Source: Chromatiales bacterium (GTDB lineage: Bacteria > Pseudomonadota > Gammaproteobacteria > JAGRGH01). From it: 64,000 bases of DNA. The position numbers and the translations under genes were made by a program. Below are positions 44,816 through 54,991 of this stretch, piece after piece (the first letter of the stretch is position 1; the number at the start of each line of letters is the position of its first letter). Location: assembly GCA_020445605.1 (NCBI GenBank), contig JAGRGH010000032.1, positions 1-64,000 of the forward strand, in the 5' to 3' direction. The notes below the pieces were generated by a model. The model did no database searches. It worked only from the letters and a program-made list of their open reading frames with translations, and was not told the origin of the DNA.

Positions 44816-46225
44816 TTACAGGCTGTAGTACATGTCGAATTCGATCGGATGCGTGGTCATGCGCATGCGCGTGACCTCTTCCATCTTCAGCTTGATGTAG
44901 CCGTCGATCACGTCGTCGGTGAACACGCCGCCCTTCTTCAGGAACTCGCGGTCGGCGTCCAGCGCGGCCAGAGCCTGGTCGAGCGCATGGCACACGGTCG
45001 GGATCTGTTTCTCTTCCTCGGGCTCCAGATCGTAGAGATCCTTGTCCGCCGGACCGCCCGGGTGGATCTTGTTCTGGATGCCATCGAGGCCGGCCATCAT
45101 CATCGCCGAGAACGCCAGGTACGGGTTCGCCATCGAGTCCGGGAACCGCACTTCGATGCGCCGCCCCTTCGGATTCGAGACATACGGAATGCGGCAGGAG
45201 GCCGAACGGTTGCGCGCCGAGTAGGCGAGCAGCACCGGCGCCTCGAAGCCCGGCACCAGACGCTTGTAGCTGTTCGTGCTCGGGTTCGTGAATGCGTTCA
45301 GCGCACGGGCGTGCTTGAAGATGCCGCCGATGTAATACAGCGCCAGTTCCGAAAGGCCGCCGTAGCCGTCACCGCTGAACAGGTTCTTGCCACCCTTCGC
45401 CAGCGACTGGTGCACGTGCATGCCGCTGCCGTTGTCGCCGACCATCGGCTTGGGCATGAAGGTCGCGGTCTTGCCAAAGGCATGGGCGACGTTGTGGATG
45501 ACGTACTTGAGCGTCTGGATCTCGTCGGCCTTCTGCACCAGCTTGCCGAATCCGACACCGATCTCGCACTGACCGGCCGTGGCGACCTCGTGGTGGTGCA
45601 CCTCGACCGTCAGGCCCATGTCCTCGAGCGTCAGGCACATGGCGTTACGGATGTCCTGCAGCGAGTCGACCGGCGGCACCGGGAAATAGCCGCCCTTGAC
45701 GGTCGGGCGGTGGCCCATGTTGCCGTCCTCATAGACGCGCTCGGAGTTCCATTCGGCCTCTTCGGAATCGATCTTGCAGAAGCTGCCGGACATATCCGAG
45801 CCCCAGCGCACGTCGTCGAACACGAAGAACTCGTTCTCCGGCCCGAAGTAGGCGGTGTCGGCAATGCCGGTCGAGGCAAGATAGGCCTCGGCGCGTCGGG
45901 CGATCGAACGCGGGTCGCGCTCGTAGCCGGCGCCGGTCGACGGCTCGATGACGTCGCAGGTCACGATCATGGTCTTCTCGTCGGAGAACGGATCGAGCTG
46001 CAAAGTGCCGGTATCCGGCATCAGGATCATGTCGGACTCGTTGATGCCCTTCCAGCCGGAGATCGACGACCCGTCGAACATCTTGCCGTCGGTGAAGAAA
46101 TCGGCATCGGCCAGCCGTGCCGGAATCGTCACGTGCTGCTGCTTGCCACGGGTATCGGTAAAACGCAGGTCGACGAACTTGCAGTCGTTTTCCTGGATCA
46201 TTTTCTGGGCGTCATCGGCTGACAT
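44816..46225 (-). CDS. glnA: Type I glutamine synthetase
   Basis: A 469-residue dodecameric enzyme making glutamine from glutamate and ammonium. Motifs [17 protein letters not shown], the metal-ligand region [40 protein letters not shown], and NRSASCRIP are present. The adenylylation Tyr lies in [10 protein letters not shown]. Length and motifs mark the adenylylated GSI-beta type of proteobacteria. Expression is predicted to depend on sigma-54 and NtrC: see 46313-46439. Confidence 0.98.
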   Translation of the reverse strand: MSADDAQKMIQENDCKFVDLRFTDTRGKQQHVTIPARLADADFFTDGKMFDGSSISGWKGINESDMILMPDTGTLQLDPFSDEKTMIVTCDVIEPSTGAGYERDPRSIARRAEAYLASTGIADTAYFGPENEFFVFDDVRWGSDMSGSFCKIDSEEAEWNSERVYEDGNMGHRPTVKGGYFPVPPVDSLQDIRNAMCLTLEDMGLTVEVHHHEVATAGQCEIGVGFGKLVQKADEIQTLKYVIHNVAHAFGKTATFMPKPMVGDNGSGMHVHQSLAKGGKNLFSGDGYGGLSELALYYIGGIFKHARALNAFTNPSTNSYKRLVPGFEAPVLLAYSARNRSASCRIPYVSNPKGRRIEVRFPDSMANPYLAFSAMMMAGLDGIQNKIHPGGPADKDLYDLEPEEEKQIPTVCHALDQALAALDADREFLKKGGVFTDDVIDGYIKLKMEEVTRMRMTTHPIEFDMYYSL

Positions 46226-46312
46226 CGCGGTCGTTCTCCGGTCAATTCAGGATTGGATTGAAAGACGGCCGCTGTTGCGGCCGCTCGGGATTTGTTGGCT
46301 ACTGCGTGAACA

Positions 46313-46327
46313 GCAGGTTTCGTGCCA
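46313..46327 (-). promoter_or_regulatory. Sigma-54 (-24/-12) promoter of glnA
   Basis: Minus strand reads TGGCAC-GAAAC-CTGC, against the sigma-54 pattern TGGCAC-N5-TTGC with one mismatch, and the bases on either side (C before, T after) also match. It is 88 bases upstream of the ATG, leaving a leader of about 75 bases that includes a CGGCCGC hairpin at 46266-46283. Confidence 0.85.
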
Positions 46328-46392
46328 GCGGCGCAGTCTAGCGCAAGACAAAGGCCCCCGCATGGTGCGGCGCCATCCCGCAGACGACCGTG

Positions 46393-46439
46393 CGCACCAA
46401 TCTGGTACGCGCCCGGCCGATCTGCGCCAATACGGTGCG
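46393..46439 (-). promoter_or_regulatory. Two NtrC-binding sites upstream of the glnA promoter
   Basis: CGCACC-AATCT-GGTACG (46393-46409) and TGCGCC-AATAC-GGTGCG (46423-46439) follow the TGCACY-N5-GGTGCA pattern. Their centres are 30 bases apart, about three helical turns, and lie some 75-105 bases upstream of the -24 element, like the paired enhancer of enteric glnA. The second ends 4 bases from the stop of the cation-efflux gene. Confidence 0.85.
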
Positions 46440-46443
46440 AGCC

Positions 46444-47640
46444 CTACCGCGCGGGCGTGGATACCGCTGCCGCACCGCGGCGGTCGGTCCTTGCCCGGCC
46501 CGTCAGCACGCGCACCGTCCGCACGATCTCCAGCGCCTCTCCGGCGCGAATGAGTGCGGCGACCGTGCCGGCGTCGGCGGCCTCGGGTTTCAGCACGACA
46601 TCCACATCGATCGCCCCGTCGAGGTAATGCAGCGTGACCTCCTCCGGGACGACCCCGCCCCAAGCCACCTCGAGCCGGCGTAACAGCTCGCCTCGCAGCG
46701 GCAGGCCATCGCAACGATCCGAGGCCTCGTCGTCCTCCGGGTCGATGTGCACCATGACATCATCGACCTCCTCAATCTCGTCGATCAGCCGCGCCCGCGC
46801 CGTTTCCGCGATGTGGTGACCCTCCGAGACACTCAGGCGTGGTGCGACCAGAAGATGCACGTCGACCAGTGCCTGACCACCCATGCGCCGGGTGCGCAGC
46901 AGGTGCAGGCTGCGAACCCCGTCCACGTCTTCGATCAGGTGGCGGATGCGTTCCAGACGCTCCTCGTCGAGGCCTTCGTCGACCAGCTCACGCACGCTGG
47001 ACCAGGCCAGGTCCAGACCGATCTTGGCAATCATCACGGCGACGACGACGGCCGCGACGGCGTCCAGGTAGGTCAACCCCGCCATCGCGCCCGCCACGCC
47101 GATGATGACCGCGATCGACGAGAACGCATCGGACCGGCTGTGCCAGGCATTCGCGCGCAGCATCGCCGAGCGCAGCGTGCGAGCGTAGTGCATCGTGTAG
47201 TGGTAGATGGCCTCCTTGATCACCACCGAGAGCGCTGCCGCGGCCAGCGTCCAGCCCCCGGGTTCAAGCAGGCGTTCCGGCTCAAACAGGCGGTCGGTCG
47301 CATCCCAGGCGATGCCGATACCAACGCCCATCAGCGCGATGCCCAGCGCCGCGGTTGCGAGCGTCTCAAAGCGCTGGTGGCCGTAGGGGTGGTCATCGTC
47401 GGCATCCTTGCCGGCATGCCGCGCGGCCACGATGACCATGACGTCGGTCGCGAGATCCGACAGGGAATGGAAGCCGTCGGCGATCAGCGCCTGGGAATGC
47501 GCGACCCAGCCGGTGACGAGCTTCAGCACACCGAGCAACAGATCGAACACCGCGCCGACGAGCGTGACTTTGCGTACGATCCGGTACCGTTCCCCCGCCC
47601 GGTCGGCCGGTGTGGGCGCATGACTGACGTGCATATGCAT
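46444..47640 (-). CDS. Cation diffusion facilitator family transporter
   Basis: A 398-residue inner-membrane cation/proton antiporter. Six predicted helices span about residues 25-230, with the two metal-site segments [12 protein letters not shown] and [13 protein letters not shown] cytoplasmic C-terminal domain (240-390) is longer than usual and has two parts, [17 protein letters not shown] with a ferredoxin-like fold, then an extra 80-residue beta-rich extension. Likely substrates are Fe2+, Zn2+ or Mn2+. ATG at 47640 (MHMH, so ATG at 47634 is possible). It shares the gap with the glnA enhancer at its 3' end. Confidence 0.9.
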   Translation of the reverse strand: MHMHVSHAPTPADRAGERYRIVRKVTLVGAVFDLLLGVLKLVTGWVAHSQALIADGFHSLSDLATDVMVIVAARHAGKDADDDHPYGHQRFETLATAALGIALMGVGIGIAWDATDRLFEPERLLEPGGWTLAAAALSVVIKEAIYHYTMHYARTLRSAMLRANAWHSRSDAFSSIAVIIGVAGAMAGLTYLDAVAAVVVAVMIAKIGLDLAWSSVRELVDEGLDEERLERIRHLIEDVDGVRSLHLLRTRRMGGQALVDVHLLVAPRLSVSEGHHIAETARARLIDEIEEVDDVMVHIDPEDDEASDRCDGLPLRGELLRRLEVAWGGVVPEEVTLHYLDGAIDVDVVLKPEAADAGTVAALIRAGEALEIVRTVRVLTGRARTDRRGAAAVSTPAR

Positions 47641-47759
47641 CTCGCCATGGTCCGCCGCGCCACCGTGTCACGCAAGCGTCGCAAGCCCTCGCGCCGACCT
47701 GCCGCACGGGTCGCCGCAAGCATTCGATTCCTGTCTTCGGCCCGCATCGCGGGCGCGGG

Positions 47760-47765
47760 TATACT
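47760..47765 (+). promoter_or_regulatory. -10 element of the glyQS operon
   Basis: TATACT is a near-perfect -10 hexamer 42 bases upstream of the chosen glyQ start. The -35 is weak (TTCGGC at 18 bases). It implies transcription from about 47772, so glyQ must start downstream of that point. Confidence 0.55.
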
Positions 47766-47806
47766 TGCGCGCGCAATTGCCCAGAACATTTCCGGAAACC
47801 ACTGCC

Positions 47807-48730
47807 TTGTCGAATCCCGCCGCTGAAGCGGCCGTCTCGTTCCAGTCGCTGATCCTGAGTCTGCAACGCTACTGGGCCGACCACGGCTGCGCGATCCTGC
47901 AACCGTATGACATGGAAATGGGCGCCGGCACGTTTCACACGGCGACCTTCCTGCGCGCGATCGGCCCGGAACCCTGGCGCACGGCCTACGTGCAGCCCTC
48001 GCGCCGGCCGACCGATGGCCGCTATGGCGAAAACCCCAACCGCCTCCAGCACTACTACCAGTTTCAGGTGCTGCTAAAGCCCTCGCCGCTGGACATCCAG
48101 GACCTGTATCTCGGTTCGCTCGCGCTGCTCGGCATCGACCCGACCGTGCACGACATCCGCTTTGTCGAGGACAACTGGGAATCGCCCACGCTCGGTGCCT
48201 GGGGGCTCGGCTGGGAGGTCTGGCTGAACGGCATGGAGGTCACCCAGTTCACGTACTTCCAGCAGGTCGGCGGCCTGGACTGCCGTCCGGTCGCGGGCGA
48301 GATCACCTACGGGCTGGAACGCATCGCGATGTACCTGCAGGGTGTCGAGAGCGTCTTCGACCTGGTCTGGACCACGGGTCCGGACGGCCCGCTCACCTAC
48401 GGCGACGTCTATCACCAGAACGAGGTCGAGCAGTCGGCCTACAACTTCGAGCACGCCGACGTGGATTTCCTGTTTGGCCTGTTCGACCAGTGCGAACGAG
48501 ATGCCGGAAGGCTGATCGAGGCCGGCCTGCCCCTGCCAGCCTATGAGCAGGTGCTGAAGGCATCCCACGCGTTCAATCTGCTGGATGCGCGCCACGCGAT
48601 CTCGGTGACCGAACGCCAGCGCTTCATCCTGCGCGTGCGCACCCTGGCCCGCGCCGTGGCCCAGGCCTATTACGACGCGCGCGAACGGCTCGGCTTCCCG
48701 ATGCTGCGCAACGCCGGAGGCCAGCCATGA
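47807..48730 (+). CDS. glyQ: Glycyl-tRNA synthetase alpha subunit
   Basis: A 307-residue class II synthetase subunit of the bacterial alpha2beta2 type. Motifs [63 protein letters not shown] are diagnostic. The TTG at 47807 was chosen since its product ([15 protein letters not shown]) fits the family length and GGAAA lies about 10 bases upstream, while longer forms would start above the likely transcription start. Its ATGA overlap with glyS couples the two subunits. Confidence 0.96.
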   Translation: MSNPAAEAAVSFQSLILSLQRYWADHGCAILQPYDMEMGAGTFHTATFLRAIGPEPWRTAYVQPSRRPTDGRYGENPNRLQHYYQFQVLLKPSPLDIQDLYLGSLALLGIDPTVHDIRFVEDNWESPTLGAWGLGWEVWLNGMEVTQFTYFQQVGGLDCRPVAGEITYGLERIAMYLQGVESVFDLVWTTGPDGPLTYGDVYHQNEVEQSAYNFEHADVDFLFGLFDQCERDAGRLIEAGLPLPAYEQVLKASHAFNLLDARHAISVTERQRFILRVRTLARAVAQAYYDARERLGFPMLRNAGGQP

Positions 48731-50799
48731 GCACGGCCGCCGACTGCCTGTTCGAACTCGGCACCGAGGAACTGCCGCCGACCGCGCTGCGCGGCCTGCG
48801 CGACGCGCTCGCGACGGCGTTCACCCGGGGTCTCGACGAGGCCCGGCTCGCGCACGGCGCGATCGAATCATTTGCCTCGCCGCGACGGCTCGCCCTGATC
48901 GTGCGCGATCTGTCGCATACCCAGCCGGACCGCGCGGTCGAACGCCGCGGACCGGCCGTGGCCGCGGCATTCGATGCCGGCGGCAAACCCACGAAGGCCG
49001 CCGAAGGCTTTGCACGCTCCTGCGCCACGAGCGTCGACGCGCTGGAACGCATGGCGACCGACCAGGGCGAATGGCTGGTGTTCCGCTCGCAGGAGTCCGG
49101 CCGAGGCGCGGCCGAGCTGCTGCCGGAGATCGCGCGCCAGGCTCTCGAGGCACTGCCAATTCCCAAACGCATGCGCTGGGGTGCGGGCGCGGCCGAATTC
49201 GTGCGACCCGCGCACTGGCTGGTGTTCCTGCACGGCAGCGAGGTCGTGCCCTGCCGCCTGCTGGATGTAGACGCCGGCCGCGAGACCCGCGGCCATCGCT
49301 TCCATCACCCGCACGCCATCGCGCTCGGGAATGCCGACGACTACGCGGCGCGACTGGAGTCGCCCGGTCATGTGCTGGCGGAGTTCGACGCGCGCAAGCA
49401 AAAGGTGCGACAGCTCGTGGAAGGCGAAGCCGCGAAGCTCGATGCAGAGGCCGATCTCGACGACGCGCTGCTCGACGAGGTCACGGCCCTGGTCGAATGG
49501 CCGGTGGCGATCGTCGCAGGCTTCGAATCGCGCTTCCTGGAGGTCCCGCACGAGGCCCTGGTGCTGACCATGAAGCAGAACCAGAAGTACTTCCCGCTGT
49601 TCGATCGCGCCGGCCGGCTGAGCGAGCGTTTCGTGGTCATCGCGAACTTGGAAAGCCCGCATCCCGAGTTCATCCGCGCCGGCAACGAGCGGGTCGTACG
49701 CCCACGACTCGCCGATGCGATGTTCTTCTGGCAGCAGGACGGCAAGCGCCGCCTGGAAGACCACCTGGAGACACTCAAGGGCGTGGTGTTCCAGCACAAG
49801 CTGGGCTCGATGTACGACAAGTCCGAGCGCGTGGCGGCACTGGCCGGCTGGATTGCCGGGCGAACCGGCGCCGACACGGACATCGCCACCCGCGCCGGAT
49901 GGCTGAGCCGCTGTGACCTCATGACGCAGATGGTCTACGAGTTTCCGGAAATGCAGGGCGTCATGGGCCGCTACCAGGCCACGCGTGACGGCGAGGCCGA
50001 GGCGGTCGCCACGGCGCTCGAGGAGTTCTACCGGCCGCGCCAGGCCGGTGACCACCTGCCGGCCACACCGGCGGGCATGGCCGTCGCACTTGCCGAGCGC
50101 ATGGACACCCTGGTCGCGATTTTCGGCATCGGCCAGCGGCCGACCGGCGACAAGGACCCGTATGCCCTGCGCCGCGCGGCGATCGGCGCACTGCGCATCC
50201 TGCGTGAGCACGCGCTGGACATCGAACTGGACGCCCTGCTCGCAGCGGCCGCGGCGCCGCTTGCGAAGACGATCGACGCCCCGGCCACGGTGGCCGACGT
50301 CCGCGCGTTTCTGTTCGACCGCCTGCGCGGCCTGTACTCGGACGATGGCATCAGCGCCGACCTGTTTGACGCCGTCGCGGCAGTGAACCCGCCGACGCTG
50401 ATCGACTTCGAGCGCCGCATCGCCGCGGTGCTGGCCTTCCGGCGCATGCCCGAGGCCGAGTCGCTGGCCGCCGCGAACAAGCGCATCGCGAACATCCTGA
50501 AAAAGAACCCGGACGAGGCCGCAGCGGAACCCGACCCCACGCGGTTCGAGCACGCGGCCGAGCGTGAACTGGCCGCGGCGCTGGATGCTGCTGCGACCGA
50601 GATCGCGGCGGCTGCCCGGGGGCACGACTACGCCGGAATCCTCGAACGCCTCGCCGGCCTGCGTGGCGCGGTCGACCGGTTCTTCGACGAGGTGCTGGTC
50701 ATGGCCGAGGACCCGGCCGTGCGCGCGAACCGCATCGGGCTGCTGGCGCGGCTGCGCACCGAGTTCCTGCGCGTCGCCGACCTCTCCGGTCTGGGTTGA
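48727..50799 (+). CDS. glyS: Glycyl-tRNA synthetase beta subunit
   Basis: A 690-residue tRNA-binding subunit, with the family start [27 protein letters not shown]-like [14 protein letters not shown], the [12 protein letters not shown]-like [25 protein letters not shown] and [18 protein letters not shown] segments. An HD-like and a DALR-type C-terminal region follow. Overlaps glyQ (ATGA). Confidence 0.97.
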   Translation: MSTAADCLFELGTEELPPTALRGLRDALATAFTRGLDEARLAHGAIESFASPRRLALIVRDLSHTQPDRAVERRGPAVAAAFDAGGKPTKAAEGFARSCATSVDALERMATDQGEWLVFRSQESGRGAAELLPEIARQALEALPIPKRMRWGAGAAEFVRPAHWLVFLHGSEVVPCRLLDVDAGRETRGHRFHHPHAIALGNADDYAARLESPGHVLAEFDARKQKVRQLVEGEAAKLDAEADLDDALLDEVTALVEWPVAIVAGFESRFLEVPHEALVLTMKQNQKYFPLFDRAGRLSERFVVIANLESPHPEFIRAGNERVVRPRLADAMFFWQQDGKRRLEDHLETLKGVVFQHKLGSMYDKSERVAALAGWIAGRTGADTDIATRAGWLSRCDLMTQMVYEFPEMQGVMGRYQATRDGEAEAVATALEEFYRPRQAGDHLPATPAGMAVALAERMDTLVAIFGIGQRPTGDKDPYALRRAAIGALRILREHALDIELDALLAAAAAPLAKTIDAPATVADVRAFLFDRLRGLYSDDGISADLFDAVAAVNPPTLIDFERRIAAVLAFRRMPEAESLAAANKRIANILKKNPDEAAAEPDPTRFEHAAERELAAALDAAATEIAAAARGHDYAGILERLAGLRGAVDRFFDEVLVMAEDPAVRANRIGLLARLRTEFLRVADLSGLG

Positions 50800-50807
50800 A
50801 CCCGCCG

Positions 50808-51155
50808 ATGCCGGTGACCCAGGACTCCTATGCGGCCATGCTCGCCGGCGTGCAGGCCTTCCACGACAAGCACGACTTTCCCAACACCGGCGGCGAGGAA
50901 GGTGCCTACCGGGTTGCATTGATGGCGGAGGAACTCGGCGAGATTTCCGCCTGCATCACCAAGGGCAAACCCGTCGAGGCGCTTGCCGAGGAATGCGCGG
51001 ACCTGCTGATCCTGCTGATCGGCACCGCGATCGCGCGGGATTTCGACCTGAACGCCGCGTTCTGGACCAAGCTCGAACGCATCATGCAGCGCGATGCCCG
51101 CACCGTCGGCGGGCGCATCCGCGTGACGGAGTTTCGCGGGTCGGATGGCAACTGA
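50808..51155 (+). CDS. MazG-like nucleotide pyrophosphohydrolase
   Basis: A 115-residue all-alpha protein with the MazG/dUTPase-like signature EELGEISACITKGKPVEALAEECADLLI, whose E-E-x-x-E and E-x-x-D residues bind magnesium. It probably hydrolyses non-canonical nucleotide triphosphates. ATG at 50808 was chosen; a TTG at 50796 overlapping the glyS stop (TTGA) is the alternative. The 3' end overlaps gmhB by 11 bases. Confidence 0.82.
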   Translation: MPVTQDSYAAMLAGVQAFHDKHDFPNTGGEEGAYRVALMAEELGEISACITKGKPVEALAEECADLLILLIGTAIARDFDLNAAFWTKLERIMQRDARTVGGRIRVTEFRGSDGN

Positions 51156-51708
51156 ACCGGCACCACCGCCGCTGGTGATCCTCGACCGCGACGGCGTCAT
51201 CAACGAGGACTCCGATCACTACATCCGCAGCCCCGAGGAATGGATCCCGATCCCGGGCAGCATCGAGGCGATCGCGCGGCTGGCAAAGGCCGGCTATCGG
51301 ATCGCGGTCGCGACGAACCAGTCCGGCCTCGCGCGCGGCTATTTCGACGCCGCCACGCTGGCGGCCATGCACAAAAAAATGCACTCGCTGGTCGAAGCGG
51401 CCGGCGGACGCATCGACTACGTGGCCGTCTGCCCACACGGGCCGGACGATGCCTGCACCTGCCGCAAACCCGCTCCGGGGCTGATCCGCGAGATCGGCGA
51501 ACACTTCGGCCGCGAGCTGGCCGGGGTGCCGGCGATCGGCGACTCGCTGCGCGATCTCCTCGCGGCGGAGGCGCTGGGCTGCGCGCCGATCCTCGTGCGC
51601 ACCGGCAAGGGCCTCGCTACACTCCGCGCGCATGGGCCGCAGCTCAGAGACCTTCCCGTTTACGACGACCTCGCAGCCGCGGTCGACGACTTGGTGAAAA
51701 CGCACTGA
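51145..51708 (+). CDS. gmhB: D-glycero-beta-D-manno-heptose-1,7-bisphosphate 7-phosphatase
   Basis: A 187-residue HAD-superfamily phosphatase of the ADP-heptose pathway for LPS. The nucleophile motif is ILDRDGVINEDS, motif II VATNQSGLARG, and a zinc loop CPHGPDDACTCRKP with three Cys and a His is present, then IGDSLRDLLAA. ATG at 51145. Its TGA shares bases with the ATG of plsC (TGATG), giving coupled translation. Confidence 0.95.
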   Translation: MATEPAPPPLVILDRDGVINEDSDHYIRSPEEWIPIPGSIEAIARLAKAGYRIAVATNQSGLARGYFDAATLAAMHKKMHSLVEAAGGRIDYVAVCPHGPDDACTCRKPAPGLIREIGEHFGRELAGVPAIGDSLRDLLAAEALGCAPILVRTGKGLATLRAHGPQLRDLPVYDDLAAAVDDLVKTH

Positions 51709-52466
51709 TGCAGAAATTCCGCTCGATCGTGTTCACGGTCGCGATGATGGTCACGGCCACGGTCTACTCCACGCTGGTCGTGCTGGCCATGCCCTTGCCG
51801 TTTCGCATGCGCTCGGGCCTGGGCAGCACCTGGGCGCGCCTGCAGATGCGGATGCTCAAATGGCTCTGCGGGCTCGACTACGCGGTCGAGGGCCGCGAAC
51901 ACATCCCCGCGGGTGCGGCGATCCTCTACTGCAAGCACCAGTCGGCGTGGGAGACCATCGCGCTGCAATGCGTGTTCGGACCGCAGACCTGGGTGATGAA
52001 ACGCGAGCTGCTCTGGGTGCCGATCTTCGGCTGGGCGCTCGGATCGCTACGATCCATCGCGATCGACCGCGGCGCGGGCCGCAGCGCGCGCGACCAGGTC
52101 ATCGAACGCGGCACCGACCGGCTGCGCGACGGCATCAACGTAGTGATCTTTCCCGAGGGCACGCGACTGCCGCCACGCACCGAGAAACGCTTCGGCCAGG
52201 GCGGCGCCCTGCTCGCCACGGCCAGTGGCGCGCCGGTGGTGCCGATCGCACACAACGCCGGCAGCTACTGGCCGCGACGCAGCATCACCAAGAAACCCGG
52301 CACCATCCGCATGATGATCGGGCCGGCCGTCGACCCCGCCGGCATGACGGCCCAGCAACTCAATGAGCTCATCCACGACTGGATGCGTGAAACCATGGCG
52401 GGCCTGGAAGGGACTAACCCAAGGACCACCGACAATAAACCCATTCTGGAGGCACCCCGACAATGA
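51708..52466 (+). CDS. plsC: 1-acyl-sn-glycerol-3-phosphate acyltransferase
   Basis: A 252-residue inner-membrane acyltransferase making phosphatidic acid. An N-terminal membrane helix (about residues 7-29) precedes the catalytic KHQSAWET (the HxxxxD variant reads HQSAWE, with Glu), then the phosphate-binding FPEGTRLPP segment. The usual Asp of the HxxxxD motif is Glu here, as in several PlsC relatives. ATG at 51708; it ends overlapping the HbpS-like gene (ATGA). Confidence 0.92.
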   Translation: MQKFRSIVFTVAMMVTATVYSTLVVLAMPLPFRMRSGLGSTWARLQMRMLKWLCGLDYAVEGREHIPAGAAILYCKHQSAWETIALQCVFGPQTWVMKRELLWVPIFGWALGSLRSIAIDRGAGRSARDQVIERGTDRLRDGINVVIFPEGTRLPPRTEKRFGQGGALLATASGAPVVPIAHNAGSYWPRRSITKKPGTIRMMIGPAVDPAGMTAQQLNELIHDWMRETMAGLEGTNPRTTDNKPILEAPRQ

Positions 52467-52951
52467 AGACCCGTATCACGCTGGCCGGAATGGCCTGTGC
52501 CGTGCTTTTGGCAACCCCGTCCGCGCAGGCCGAGATGTCGGTCAACATCAAGCGCCTGACCATGGAAGCGGCACTTCGCGTAGCGCAGGGCGCGCTTGAG
52601 GCCTGTCGCGCGCAGGGGATTCAGATCTCCGCCACGGTCGTCGACCGCAGCGGCAATACCCAGATCGTGCTGCGCGACACCCTGGCTCCGGAGATCACCG
52701 TGCCGATCAGCCGCGCGAAGGCCTACACGGCGAACGCGTTCACGGCCGCGACCTCGGACCTGAAGCGACTGGACGGCACGCCCCTGGCAAACCGCGACGA
52801 CCTGCTGATCTTTCCCGGCGGCGTGCTGATCGAGGGGGCCGGCAGCTACTACGGCGCGGTCGGCGTCAGCGGCGCGCCCGATTCACTCGTGGACGAAGGC
52901 TGCGCGAAAGCCGGCGTGAAGGCCATCCAGGAAGACCTGGAACTCGGCTGA
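52463..52951 (+). CDS. Secreted GlcG/HbpS haem-binding-like protein
   Basis: A 162-residue precursor with a Sec signal peptide (residues 1-23, AQA) and a GlcG/HbpS domain. The pattern TMEAALRVAQGALEACRAQG, ISATVVDRSGNTQIVLR, RAKAYTANAF and GGVLIEGAGSYYGAVGVSGAPDSLVDEGCAKAG matches the family, whose members bind haem or act in redox sensing. ATG overlaps the plsC stop. A hairpin without T-run follows. Confidence 0.85.
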   Translation: MKTRITLAGMACAVLLATPSAQAEMSVNIKRLTMEAALRVAQGALEACRAQGIQISATVVDRSGNTQIVLRDTLAPEITVPISRAKAYTANAFTAATSDLKRLDGTPLANRDDLLIFPGGVLIEGAGSYYGAVGVSGAPDSLVDEGCAKAGVKAIQEDLELG

Positions 52952-52967
52952 TTGGAATTCGCGGAGC

Positions 52968-52988
52968 GGGGTGGCTGCATGCCACCCC
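52968..52988 (+). terminator. Hairpin after the HbpS-like gene
   Basis: GGGGTGGC (52968-52975) pairs perfectly with GCCACCCC (52981-52988) around TGCAT, 16 bases after the stop. No T-run follows, so it is at most a weak or factor-aided terminator. A longer complementarity (GCGAACGCG with CGCGTTCGC) lies ahead of the next gene's end. Confidence 0.35.
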
Positions 52989-53086
52989 CCGGTACCGCGC
53001 GCCTGACGGCGCGCTGATGCGCCCAATAGCCCCCGCGCAGCGCTGATCAAACGCGAACGCGTGATCGGCGCTTGCCCGGCAAGCTG

Positions 53087-53521
53087 TCAGCGCGTTCGCT
53101 CCAGGCGCAGATCGACATTCACTTGCGCACCGGCGCCCACGGTCACGGTGCGCTGCTCGGTCCGATAGCCGGCGGCATACGCCTCGACCGTGTGCGACCC
53201 GGTAAACACCCCGCGCGCGAGTTCGCCATCCTGGTTCGGCACGAGCGGCGAGCCGTCGAGCAGCACCCGGGCCGACGACGGTTCCACGGTGACGCGCACA
53301 TTGCCGGCGGCACGGATGTTCTTGACCGACGGCGTCGTGTCCTCACGCCACTGCGGCGGACCCCAGCGCGAGTTCGGCACCACGTAATAGCGCGGCGGCG
53401 CCTGCGGGCTGGTATTCCATGCAAGCAGCACATCGGCCGCGCCGGACTGCGCCGCGTTTGCGGTACCGCACTGCAGAACTGCCACCACAATGGCGGCGAA
53501 AATGCTCGCTTGAGTCGTCAT
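53087..53521 (-). CDS. Secreted PEGA-like domain protein
   Basis: A 144-residue secreted protein with signal peptide (about residues 1-24) and a C-terminal PEGA-like beta domain (NVRVTVEPSSARVLLDGSPL, GVFTGSHTVEAYAAGYRTEQRTVTV). The middle part RYYVVPNSRWGPPQWRED is unfamiliar. PEGA domains occur in envelope-associated proteins. ATG at 53521 with GGAGGT four bases upstream. It starts 13 bases after the orphan sensor gene on the same strand, so the two are probably cotranscribed. Confidence 0.72.
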   Translation of the reverse strand: MTTQASIFAAIVVAVLQCGTANAAQSGAADVLLAWNTSPQAPPRYYVVPNSRWGPPQWREDTTPSVKNIRAAGNVRVTVEPSSARVLLDGSPLVPNQDGELARGVFTGSHTVEAYAAGYRTEQRTVTVGAGAQVNVDLRLERTR

Positions 53522-53534
53522 CCGCACCTCCAGA

Positions 53535-54878
53535 TTATTGCTCCGGCGGGTCCGCGCACTGCATGGCCCCAACCACACGGCTGGGCCGGCCGTTCTCCTC
53601 GCGGACCAGCAGGAAGTTCACGCGAACCACGCCACAGCCCACCGGTTCGGCCGGGACCAGGTCGTAGTCGCCGTCGTCGACTTCGCCGGTGCGCAGGCGG
53701 TGCAGGGCTTCGGCAAAGTCCTCTCGGGATTCGGGCGCGAGCATCGCCAGCCACTGCGCAGTGCTCAACGGCGGCGCGCCGGCGAACAGGCTCGTAAACG
53801 CACCGGTGAATTGCAGCTCGTCGGTCTCCAGATACCAGTCCACGGTGACCGCCGGCCCGCCCTGGAACGAGATCGGCGCGGCGGGCCCGCCGCCCGTGTG
53901 CGGCACGGCGCGGGCGCCGCTGCGCAGGGCCTCGGAGAGCATCTCGTTCATCCGGCTGAGCTCGCGGGTCCGCGCGGCAACGCGTTTCTCGAGCAGGACA
54001 TTGTGCTCGCGCAGGGCCTGGTCCGCCACGCGGCGTCGGCGGTCGGCGTTGGCGGCGAAAAAGTACAGACCGCCGGCGACCAGGACGAACACGGCGAACA
54101 CCGCGCCGGCCCGCAGCATCACTGCGCGACGGTGGTCGCGGAACAGCCCGGGGTCGACCAGGTCGACGACATCCCAGAGCGTGCCCGGCACACCGACACG
54201 ATAGACGATGCGCGCGCGGTCCTCATCGGTGAAACGGATCGCGCGATCGATCTTCGAGCGGTCACCACGCTGGGTGACCTCGATCAGCCCGTCGATGTCC
54301 CGATGCACGAGCATCAGTTCATGCTCGGGGACGTGACTGTTGGCGAGCACTTCGGCGAGCAGCTGCGGGGTGAAGCTGACGAAGAACACCCCGCTCTGCG
54401 GACCGCGGCGCCAGCGCGCCATGACGTCGAAGTGATAGCCGAGCGGATTCGGATGGATCACCACCGGCGTGGTTCCGCGCACGCTGAAACGCTGCATGTC
54501 GCTGCGGCAGACCTCCTCGACGCGGCCGTCGAAGTCGTCGATGAGCGCGTGTCCTTCAGAGTCTCCGACGGTACGCCCGAATCGCCCCGGGAAATGCTGG
54601 GCGAGTGCCGCGTCGAGTTCAGTGAGCAGCCGGTCGTTATCGGGGCTGCGGGCAAGGCTTGCAATCTCATCGGTATGCCCGTCCGTGAACAGCGCAACAC
54701 GCCCACGCGTCTGTTCAATGAACAACGCGACATTGCGCGCGACGCCGTTCGCCGACTCCTCGGCCAGCGCCTGATGCGATGCTCGGAAGCGCTGGTCGGC
54801 CTCGCGCACATACAGCGTCAGCGCGAACACCAGCAGCGCCAGCATGGCCATGACGATCGACAGTGCGTGACGGTTCAT
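53535..54878 (-). CDS. Membrane sensor with periplasmic dCache-like domain and no output module
   Basis: A 447-residue inner-membrane protein: helix near residues 7-25, a periplasmic region of about 225 residues with a Cache-like fold (FFVSFTPQLLAEVLAN, ELMLVHRDIDGLIEVTQRGD), a second helix (about 247-270), a coiled coil with RVAARTRELSRMNEMLSEALRSG, and a PAS-like C-terminal part (about 335-440). No HisKA, HATPase, GGDEF, EAL or MCP domain is present. It would sense an outside signal and pass it by protein contact, perhaps to a cytoplasmic partner. ATG at 54878. Confidence 0.75.
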   Translation of the reverse strand: MNRHALSIVMAMLALLVFALTLYVREADQRFRASHQALAEESANGVARNVALFIEQTRGRVALFTDGHTDEIASLARSPDNDRLLTELDAALAQHFPGRFGRTVGDSEGHALIDDFDGRVEEVCRSDMQRFSVRGTTPVVIHPNPLGYHFDVMARWRRGPQSGVFFVSFTPQLLAEVLANSHVPEHELMLVHRDIDGLIEVTQRGDRSKIDRAIRFTDEDRARIVYRVGVPGTLWDVVDLVDPGLFRDHRRAVMLRAGAVFAVFVLVAGGLYFFAANADRRRRVADQALREHNVLLEKRVAARTRELSRMNEMLSEALRSGARAVPHTGGGPAAPISFQGGPAVTVDWYLETDELQFTGAFTSLFAGAPPLSTAQWLAMLAPESREDFAEALHRLRTGEVDDGDYDLVPAEPVGCGVVRVNFLLVREENGRPSRVVGAMQCADPPEQ

Positions 54879-54991
54879 TTACCGGGCATCGGGTTTGGGT
54901 TTCGACAAGCCAACGGGCGCGACCAAGCCGGTGGTCGCCGGTCACGCCTGAAGTTTAGCAGCTGGCCGCAACTCGGCCGATGCGCGTTCGG

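Noticed and set aside
43430-46222. Long plus-strand open frame of about 930 codons opposite ntrB, the DUF4124 gene and glnA
   Set aside because: It is antisense to three well-identified genes and its translation is rich in Arg/His/Ala with no domain. Such frames are expected in GC-rich coding DNA.
48868-50919. Minus-strand open frame opposite glyS
   Set aside because: It is antisense to a certain synthetase gene and shows no known domain.
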